NCBI GenBank assembly: GCA_002293475.1
Contig: DBDG01000015.1
Location: 74,592-85,346, forward strand
Direction: 5' to 3'
Length of the DNA stretch: 10,755 bases
Source of the DNA: Lachnospiraceae bacterium UBA938
GTDB lineage: Bacteria; Bacillota; Clostridia; Lachnospirales; Lachnospiraceae
The position numbers and the translations under genes are program-made. Below the pieces are notes generated by a model that made no database searches, had not been told where the DNA came from, and was given only the letters and a program-made list of their open reading frames with translations. Below are positions 5,914-10,755 of the stretch, piece after piece. Each line of letters starts with the position of its first letter. Positions within the stretch are counted from its first letter, which is position 1.

Positions 5914-7296
5914 ATGAATAAGATTATCGAAAACAATATTGAAATGGTCATTGCCTACGATCAGGAAGGCAAGATCACCGCCTACAACCGGACGGCCGGT
6001 GAAGAGCTAGGCTATGGAGATGACATCATTGGCCTTCCTCTGACGTCTGTTTTTACTCAAAGCGCGGAAAACGGCGGGAAGGACATTTTTTTCAGCCAGT
6101 CAGATAAGGCGGAAAGCACCGATATGGTGGCCTACCGGAAAAACGGGACCTGCTTTCCCGTTTTTTTGCGGCTTTTCCCCGGTTACTTGGCAGCCCAGAA
6201 TATGACGGCCTTCAAAAACATGGAAAAGGAATTAGCACTGCTGAAAGCGGAAGCGGAAGAAATGCGCCATGTCCGCAATGAATTCATCGCCAATATGACC
6301 CATGAGCTGCGGACTCCGGTAAACGGCATCAAGGGCCATGCCTCCGCCATGCTGGCGGACGGGCCTTCAGCCGAGCAGAAAAAAACCCTTCATATCATAC
6401 AAAGATGCTGTGAAGACATGACCGCCATCATCAACAACATACTCGACTTCTCTAAGCTGGAAGCCGGCAAGTTCGAACTGCACGAGACTCGGTTCGACCT
6501 TTATGAACTGCTGGATTATGTGATAGCGACCAATGTGGCCGTAATCAACGAAAAAGGCCTTCGCGTCACGCTCAATATTGCCGACAATGTGCCTCGCCAT
6601 GTGAGCGGGGATGATTTACGGCTGGGTCAGATCTTAAACAATCTCATTTCTAATGCCGTTAAGTTTACCGATGTCGGTTTTATCAGGATTGATGTGAACC
6701 GGCAGATGCAGTACAAAGAAGAAGCAGAACTTTTTTTCATGGTCAGCGATTCCGGCATCGGTATTGCCCCGGAGGACAGGGACAGGCTATTTGAAAGCTT
6801 TTCGCAGGTAGACAGCTCCTCGACCAGAAAACATGGCGGCACCGGCCTCGGCCTTGTCATTACCAAGGAGCTGGTCGAGATGATGGGGGGAACTATCCGG
6901 GTAGATAGCCAGAAAGGGAAAGGCAGTAATTTTTCTTTTGATATCCGCCTGAAAACAGCCGAGACAGAAGAAGACCGCAATAACAGCTATCTGTTTACCG
7001 ACCCCGCTGAGCCCATCTTCCTGATCGAAGAACCTCAGGAGTCCGTATACCGTTTCGGCGCTGCCGAAAACAAGGTTGAAATAGAAAGAAAAACCCAGAA
7101 GCTCATCTTGGCGCTGGAGCTTGAGGCTTGGGATAAAGCTGAAAATATCGCCGCCGGCCTCAAAAGGCTCATGACCGAGGCTCCGGATGAGGTCCGCAAG
7201 CTTTTATTCAGACTGGAGATGGCCATCCGCAAAGAAGACCAGGACAAGAGCAGAGAACGCTTTGAACAGCTCAAAAATGTGCTAAACATCGATTAA
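5914..7296 (+). CDS. Soluble PAS-domain sensor histidine kinase
   Basis: This 460-aa kinase lacks membrane segments, so it should sense a cytoplasmic cue or partner. A PAS domain occupies about 1-105 (MVIAYDQEGKITAYNRTAGE onward). A coiled coil at about 100-122 leads to HisKA with His130 in MTHELRTPVNG. The ATPase domain has Asn247, Asp279 in DSGIGI and GGTGLGL at 308-314, so it looks catalytically complete. No receiver or HPt follows. After a linker (350-387) comes a helical tail (388-460) similar to the tail of the upstream hybrid kinase. It starts 36 bp after that gene with a modest AGGAT site 8 nt before the ATG. It probably needs an external receiver, either the second receiver of the hybrid kinase or the HD-GYP regulator (inference). 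Its last 15 bp overlap the 3' end of the opposing kinase gene. Confidence 0.9.
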   Translation: MNKIIENNIEMVIAYDQEGKITAYNRTAGEELGYGDDIIGLPLTSVFTQSAENGGKDIFFSQSDKAESTDMVAYRKNGTCFPVFLRLFPGYLAAQNMTAFKNMEKELALLKAEAEEMRHVRNEFIANMTHELRTPVNGIKGHASAMLADGPSAEQKKTLHIIQRCCEDMTAIINNILDFSKLEAGKFELHETRFDLYELLDYVIATNVAVINEKGLRVTLNIADNVPRHVSGDDLRLGQILNNLISNAVKFTDVGFIRIDVNRQMQYKEEAELFFMVSDSGIGIAPEDRDRLFESFSQVDSSSTRKHGGTGLGLVITKELVEMMGGTIRVDSQKGKGSNFSFDIRLKTAETEEDRNNSYLFTDPAEPIFLIEEPQESVYRFGAAENKVEIERKTQKLILALELEAWDKAENIAAGLKRLMTEAPDEVRKLLFRLEMAIRKEDQDKSRERFEQLKNVLNID

Positions 7297-8694
7297 GCGG
7301 GCATCAGCCGTATAAAGGGGCAAGATCAGCCGGCTGATGTATCTGTCTTCTGATTCATAGCCTTGATAGCTTCCGCCATGCTCCTGCATGATCTTGACAC
7401 AGGTACGATGGCCCAGCGCCGTGCTTTCCACGGAATATAGCGCATGATTCAAGACATTGACAAACTCGATGTGGAGAAAGGTATCGGTTTCAAAAGCAAG
7501 GATGTCGAGCGGTTTCTCCCGCTCGGCATATTTTCGGATATTAGACAGGGTATTATCCAGCACGCGCTGCAGAAATTCCGCATCAATCAGGCAATTGCCG
7601 GTAAAAGACTCCGGTTCGGCGTAAAGCTTTACGATAAAACCGCTGTTTTCTAGGTCAAAAAGCTGATTATCGATCAAGCTGGTGATCAGGTTGTAAGTAG
7701 AGATGATTTCTTTATGGTAGGTTTCGGCGGTTTTTTCTGAAGCCAGGAAATACTCAAACAGCTTATCCGACATCTCCCTGATCTGAAAGGCCTTGCGCTT
7801 GGTCGTAAGCAGAAAATGTTTCAGCTGATCTTCATCCTGGTAACGTTTTAGCAGCATCAATTCCAGATATCCGATCAGAGAGGTAAGCGGGGTGCGCAGG
7901 TCGTGGGCCAGAGCGGTCATCAGCTTATGGTTGGCTTCCTTGGTTTTCTCCTCTTCCTGTTTTTTCGCCAGAATTGAAAGGCGCATCTCATTTATCCCCT
8001 TGGCGAGCTGAAACAGTTCGTCGTGCCCTAGTTCGGAAAGTTCGTAGTCAAGGTCGCCCCCCTCAAGGATCTTCAGCTCCTGCGACAGGGTATGGATATA
8101 CCGCAGCTTGATCTGAACCATGATCATGGAAATGACTAGAAAGATAGCCAAGGATAAGAACAGACATACATAATAAGCCCAGACATAATACTGGGAATAG
8201 CTTTCGCTGTGTACTAGGGCATTGACAACGGTGCCATCGGCAAAGGTAAGTGTGTAGAAATTGGAATTGTATTCTTTGATCAGGGTGGAGATATACTGTT
8301 TATCTAGATATTGGTTATAGTCGGCCTGCAGGTTTTCTTCGCCGTTGTAAGGGTCGGAGTCGTTATAGATACGGTTTTCATAATCGGAATCAAAAATCAG
8401 ATTATTGGAAAAAAGCGTCAGCTTAATGTTGTTTTCTGCCGCTACCCAGTCGTTGACGGCAGAGATATTGTCAAGCGTGATGTTATAATCCGTGACATAT
8501 TCCTGCAGCAGCCAGACATATTGCTCCTCTTTTAGCTGTATGGCTTCCGGGCTGGCAACGGTGGCTTCCAGAAGCCGGTAGGAAAGACGGGTCAGGAGCG
8601 GAAAAGAGATATAGGCAATGATGAGGGCGGCGGTTACCGAGATCAATAGCTGGGTCGACAGCCTCTGCCGAAAAATATTCTTTATCTTAATCAA
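7282..8694 (-). CDS. Membrane sensor kinase of the OmpR-type pair
   Basis: This 470-aa transmembrane kinase is cognate to the adjacent regulator. Membrane helix 1 is at about 14-36, an extracellular sensor region of unrecognised fold at about 38-170 is rich in Tyr, Asn and Asp, and helix 2 is at about 172-194. A HAMP-like linker (195-245) with GGDLDYELSELGHDE precedes HisKA with His264 in LAHDLRTPLTSLIGYLELM. The ATPase domain is unusual. Asn385 in the N box SNIRKYA is kept, but DxGxG is absent: at its place reads FVNVLN (411-416). The GLGL box is reduced to ALGH (427-430), followed by a normal CVKIMQEHGG. The start is TTG at 8694, inside the regulator's last codons (8-bp overlap), with GGAAGGGGG 7 nt upstream; no later Met precedes the first membrane helix. 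It is therefore translationally coupled to the regulator. Confidence 0.88.
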   Translation of the reverse strand: MIKIKNIFRQRLSTQLLISVTAALIIAYISFPLLTRLSYRLLEATVASPEAIQLKEEQYVWLLQEYVTDYNITLDNISAVNDWVAAENNIKLTLFSNNLIFDSDYENRIYNDSDPYNGEENLQADYNQYLDKQYISTLIKEYNSNFYTLTFADGTVVNALVHSESYSQYYVWAYYVCLFLSLAIFLVISMIMVQIKLRYIHTLSQELKILEGGDLDYELSELGHDELFQLAKGINEMRLSILAKKQEEEKTKEANHKLMTALAHDLRTPLTSLIGYLELMLLKRYQDEDQLKHFLLTTKRKAFQIREMSDKLFEYFLASEKTAETYHKEIISTYNLITSLIDNQLFDLENSGFIVKLYAEPESFTGNCLIDAEFLQRVLDNTLSNIRKYAEREKPLDILAFETDTFLHIEFVNVLNHALYSVESTALGHRTCVKIMQEHGGSYQGYESEDRYISRLILPLYTADARLIDV

Positions 8695-9382
8695 TCCGGT
8701 ACCCCCTTCCCCAGATGTTAAGGATATAGCGGTTTAGCTGATCGTTGTCCTCCAGCTTCCTGCGCAGGTTGCGGATATGGACATTGACGGTGTTGTTGGA
8801 AGATGCAAAATAAGGTTCCTGCCATACGCTTTCATAGATATTCTTTACCGAAAAGATTTTCTTGCGGTTTGAAGCAAGCAAGAGCAAAATCTGGTACTCG
8901 ATCTCGGTCAGAACCAATTCTTTTTCGCTTTTATATACGCGCTTAGTCTCTTTGTCAATACGAATATCCTGAAAATAGATTGCGGAAGAAGGCGGCTGGT
9001 CGGAAACATTGTACGTGATATGCCGGCGGATCAGTGCCTTTACGCGGGAAAGCAGCTCCGAATAGGAAAAAGGCTTGACTAAGTAATCATCCCCGCCGGC
9101 GGAAAATCCGGCGACCTTATCCGTGTCGGAGGATTTGGCGGTCAGGAACAGGATGGGCGTCATATATTTTTTACGAAGCTCCAGGCAGGCCTCGATTCCG
9201 GAAAAAACCGGCATCATCACATCCAGGATGATCAGGGAGACATCGGGCGCCATCTTGTCAATGGCCTCCTTGCCATTGGTGGCTTCCAGCACTTGGTATC
9301 CTTCGTTTCCGAGCAAGATGCGGATGACTTCGCGGATCTCGTCGTCATCGTCAGCAATCAGGATGGTTTGATTCTCATTCAT
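8687..9382 (-). CDS. OmpR/PhoB-family response regulator
   Basis: This 231-aa DNA-binding regulator is phosphorylated by the kinase encoded directly downstream. The receiver (about 5-120) has Asp12/Asp13, phospho-acceptor Asp54 in IILDVMMPVFSG, Thr81, Tyr100 and Lys103 (LVKPFSYSEL). The winged-helix effector (about 135-231) contains LTEIEYQILLLLASN, the recognition region NNTVNVHIRNLRRKLED and the wing IWGRGYRID. It is close to VanR-like regulators of Firmicutes, which often control cell-envelope functions. The ATG at 9382 has AGAGGA 7 nt upstream. Possible self-regulation is suggested by TTAAG direct repeats at 10-bp period in the 91-bp upstream gap. It lies on the same strand as the propeller-like gene, whose promoter is a plausible target (inference). 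Confidence 0.93.
   Translation of the reverse strand: MNENQTILIADDDDEIREVIRILLGNEGYQVLEATNGKEAIDKMAPDVSLIILDVMMPVFSGIEACLELRKKYMTPILFLTAKSSDTDKVAGFSAGGDDYLVKPFSYSELLSRVKALIRRHITYNVSDQPPSSAIYFQDIRIDKETKRVYKSEKELVLTEIEYQILLLLASNRKKIFSVKNIYESVWQEPYFASSNNTVNVHIRNLRRKLEDNDQLNRYILNIWGRGYRID
8701..8710 (-). promoter_or_regulatory. Ribosome binding site supporting a TTG kinase start
   Basis: On the minus strand GGAAGGGGGT ends 7 nt before TTG at 8694-8692, counted from the last G at 8702. It lies inside the end of the regulator gene, so ribosomes finishing the regulator at 8687 could re-initiate here. Confidence 0.65.
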
Positions 9383-9411
9383 GGCAATTCCTCTTATCGT
9401 AATATGCCCTT

Positions 9412-9420
9412 ATTTTAGCA
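9412..9420 (-). promoter_or_regulatory. Extended -10 close to the regulator gene
   Basis: The minus strand reads TGCTAAAAT, an extended -10 one base off consensus, with no strong -35 (TGGCTT at 9440-9435). Transcription would start near 9405, leaving a leader of about 22 nt that contains the AGAGGA site. It is one of two candidate promoters for the regulator/kinase pair. Confidence 0.45.
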
Positions 9421-9448
9421 TGGTTTAAGGAGGGAAGCCATATGGTTT

Positions 9449-9477
9449 GTATAACTTAATTATTCTTAAGCAATCAA
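9449..9477 (-). promoter_or_regulatory. Second candidate promoter with TTAAG direct repeats
   Basis: On the minus strand, -35 TTGATT (9477-9472), a 17-nt spacer and -10 TTATAC (9454-9449) form a fair promoter. The spacer holds TTAAG twice (9469-9465 and 9459-9455) at a 10-bp period, the spacing typical of OmpR/PhoB-family binding sites. It also contains a 5-bp inverted repeat CTTAA/TTAAG. The -35 overlaps the stop codon of the preceding gene. An autoregulatory site is a reasonable guess. Confidence 0.45.
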
Positions 9478-10490
9478 TAAATTGAAATAACATCAGTTAT
9501 TAAGTTATCTTCTACCAGAAAGCTCCACACGGAATGGCTGGGCAGGCGGTGTTCAGTCAGATACCAGCGCTCTTCGATCGGTGTGATGTAATAGGGGGTG
9601 CCGCCGCCGATGAAATACGAATAGACATCTTCATATCCGCCATCGGCAAGGGCGGACAGGTCAGTAGTACGGATCAGGGTGGCATAATCTTGGTTGCCCG
9701 CGGCATCGGTCGAAACGGTTATGTAATAAAAATCATGGATTTTAGTAATCTGAACCATGCCGGCCAGCTGGCTGGGAACGGGATATTCCGCCACGATGCG
9801 GAAAGTGTCCAGCTTGGCCTTGATGATGGATGAGTTGCCGGATACAAAATAAATATTGTCACCGATGATGGTAAAAGAACGGACATAAGCTCCTTTCAGC
9901 GAGGGAATAGAACGGATCTCACTTAAGTAAACAGCGGTGCTGCCCGCTTCCCGGCGGAACAAGTACATCTCCCCGGTAAGTGAACTCCAGACATAAAAAG
10001 TATCGGAATCTTTGTCGTAAATAATGTAGTGAGGACGGTTACCGATATCGGTAAATTCCTGGGTAGGGAAGAAAACCGGCTCCCCAGCATCATTGACCTG
10101 TCTTTCCATGATCAGGACGCGGTTGTTTTCCGTGTCGTCAATCAGATAGACCTGGCCGTCACTGGCGACAGTATGCCCCATTGACAGATCAGAAGTCATG
10201 ACCGACCATGAACTGACAGGGTCTTCTAGGTTATCATGGTAGATGACTTGATCATGATAACAGTCCACGATAAAGTATTCAGTTCCTATCTTAGTGATAT
10301 AGGTAGGAACCTTCAGATGGTCATACGGATTCACCGGTGCGGGAAGCGAAATATCCTGAGCGTGAATTATCGGAGTAGAAGCAAGGAGATAAGGTGACGT
10401 AAAAAAGGCCTTCCGGACAGCAAATACTGCCGGGATTCCTATAAGGATAATAGCTAGTATTATTATTATGCCGCCGGTTTTGTTTTTCAC
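9474..10490 (-). CDS. Anchored extracytoplasmic protein, probable beta-propeller
   Basis: I do not recognise a named family for this 338-aa protein. A hydrophobic segment at residues 8-25, preceded by Lys2 and Lys4 and followed by Arg26-Lys27, is a signal peptide or, more likely, a signal anchor. There is no lipobox cysteine. The rest looks like about six blades, each of strand-turn-strand pattern: around 62-97, 106-131, 152-181, 202-238, 244-275 and 296-330. Examples are GHTVASDGQVYLIDD, RPHYIIYDKDSDTFYVW and SFTIIGDNIYFVSG. This suggests a six-bladed NHL/YncE-like propeller on the outer face of the membrane, possibly for ligand or protein binding. The start is GTG at 10490, with GGGGGT close upstream (about 4 nt). 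The regulator/kinase pair lies 91 bp downstream on the same strand, so it may be their target or an accessory sensor. The fold call is from pattern only. Confidence 0.8.
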   Translation of the reverse strand: MKNKTGGIIIILAIILIGIPAVFAVRKAFFTSPYLLASTPIIHAQDISLPAPVNPYDHLKVPTYITKIGTEYFIVDCYHDQVIYHDNLEDPVSSWSVMTSDLSMGHTVASDGQVYLIDDTENNRVLIMERQVNDAGEPVFFPTQEFTDIGNRPHYIIYDKDSDTFYVWSSLTGEMYLFRREAGSTAVYLSEIRSIPSLKGAYVRSFTIIGDNIYFVSGNSSIIKAKLDTFRIVAEYPVPSQLAGMVQITKIHDFYYITVSTDAAGNQDYATLIRTTDLSALADGGYEDVYSYFIGGGTPYYITPIEERWYLTEHRLPSHSVWSFLVEDNLITDVISIY

Positions 10491-10520
10491 ATTACCCCCG
10501 TCATTTCGCAGATTGGATTT

Positions 10521-10565
10521 GTTTGTACAGTAATATTGTAAACAGTAACATTATAAACGGTAACA
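10521..10565 (-). repeat. Three tandem 15-bp repeats across the promoter
   Basis: Read on the minus strand, the units are TGTTACCGTTTATAA (10565-10551), TGTTACTGTTTACAA (10550-10536) and TATTACTGTACAAAC (10535-10521). The first two match at 13 of 15 positions, the second and third at 10 of 15. A further TGTTACTGT lies upstream at 10640-10632. The first unit overlaps the -10 box and the others cover the start region, as expected of an operator array for a regulator binding direct repeats. Confidence 0.65.
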
Positions 10566-10579
10566 GGTAGAACTGGCAA
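10550..10579 (-). promoter_or_regulatory. Promoter of the propeller-like gene
   Basis: On the minus strand, -35 TTGCCA (10579-10574), an 18-nt spacer and a perfect -10 TATAAT (10555-10550) are visible. An A/T-rich stretch at 10596-10581 directly upstream could act as an UP element. Transcription would begin near 10543, giving a leader of about 52 nt. Confidence 0.7.
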
Positions 10580-10639
10580 GAAAAATTAAAATTTATGTTA
10601 CCCTAGCCAAAGTGAATCAAACCACTGCTCCACAGTAAC

Positions 10640-10663
10640 ATCGCTATATTACCCGGGTATCAT
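10640..10663 (-). repeat. 24-bp repeat, copy near the promoter
   Basis: This copy matches 10682-10705 at 20 of 24 positions; the copies are offset by 42 bp. On the minus strand it begins with ATGATACCCGGG and contains GGGTAATAT followed by AGCGAT. It includes a TACCCGGGTA palindrome (10650-10659) that the other copy lacks. Confidence 0.7.
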
Positions 10664-10681
10664 GTTATTTTTTTGGCGGTC

Positions 10682-10705
10682 ATCGCCATATTACCCAGGC
10701 GTCAT
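10682..10705 (-). repeat. 24-bp repeat, distal copy
   Basis: This is the partner of 10640-10663. On the minus strand it begins ATGACGCCTGGG and contains GGGTAATAT followed by GGCGAT. The element GGGTAAYRT also occurs at 10603-10595 and across the GTG start of the propeller gene (10497-10489). Confidence 0.7.
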
Positions 10706-10755
10706 CGGCTCCGGTTCCGGCTCTCGAAAATAAGTTCCGCTAAATTTCTTGCGCC

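Larger units (their letters stand above)
10491..10755. other. Repeat-rich control region upstream of the propeller gene
   Basis: This 265-bp stretch holds no convincing complete gene. It contains the promoter at 10550-10579, tandem 15-bp repeats at 10521-10565, two 24-bp repeats at 10640-10663 and 10682-10705, and an A/T tract at 10581-10596 just upstream of the -35. On the minus strand two frames are open from the window edge (to stops at 10702-10704 and 10691-10693, 17 and 20 codons). One of them could be the tail of an upstream gene; I cannot tell which. Confidence 0.6.

Noticed and set aside
9486..9501. AATAAC/GTTATT inverted repeat near the end of the propeller gene
   Set aside because: It is inside the coding sequence, has only a 6-bp A/T-rich stem and is not followed by a U-tract.
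10521..10705. CRISPR array or plasmid iterons
   Set aside because: The repeats are short, imperfect, of two different kinds and spacings, and lie on a promoter with no cas or rep gene nearby.
10691..10755. Tail of a gene entering from the right edge on the minus strand
   Set aside because: Two frames are open (17 and 20 codons) and neither shows a recognisable motif, so no gene can be called.

Overview
The window looks like chromosome of a low- to mid-GC Gram-positive anaerobe, most likely a Clostridia/Lachnospiraceae-type Firmicute. The evidence is strong AAAGGAG-type ribosome binding sites, extended -10 promoters, a eukaryotic-type HisA (known in some Clostridia), clostridial-style hybrid kinases with a C-terminal HPt, and a VanRS-like two-component pair. 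Genus cannot be fixed from sequence alone. There are no rRNA or tRNA genes, CRISPR arrays or insertion sequences.

Left part, plus strand: a stand-alone HIS6/HisA-type isomerase gene (116-895) has a clear promoter and an 11-bp AT-only inverted repeat in its leader. A YjjU-type patatin-like phospholipase (1133-1990) follows. Its 107-nt leader contains a GAAC-N4-GTTC site matching the Gram-positive LexA core, plus further inverted GTTC/GAAC elements.

Middle, plus strand: three closely spaced signalling genes form a likely operon. They are a REC-HD-GYP response regulator (2064-3131), a membrane-anchored hybrid kinase PAS-HisKA-HATPase-REC(degenerate)-REC-HPt (3175-5877), and a soluble PAS-HisKA-HATPase kinase without receiver (5914-7296). 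The simplest reading is a phosphorelay in which one or both kinases feed the intact REC and HPt of the hybrid kinase, and from there Asp54 of the HD-GYP regulator, controlling cyclic-di-GMP hydrolysis. Both kinases end in a similar helical tail. The hybrid kinase carries a 21-bp in-frame tandem repeat inside its ATPase domain.

Right part, minus strand, reading leftwards from 10490: an N-terminally anchored extracytoplasmic protein with a beta-propeller look (9474-10490), then an OmpR-family regulator (8687-9382), then its sensor kinase (7282-8694, TTG start, overlapping the regulator by 8 bp). The sensor kinase has a degenerate ATP lid region. The two kinase genes at 7282-7296 converge and overlap tail to tail by 15 bp with no room for a terminator. 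The 265 bp upstream of the propeller gene are unusually structured: a good promoter, three tandem 15-bp repeats across its -10 region, and a pair of 24-bp repeats whose core resembles the gene's own translation start.

No single region is clearly an unknown defence or mobile system. The most interesting leads are the propeller gene's repeat-rich control region, the two-kinase/HD-GYP relay with its shared tail module and pseudo-receiver, and the possible SOS box in front of the phospholipase.
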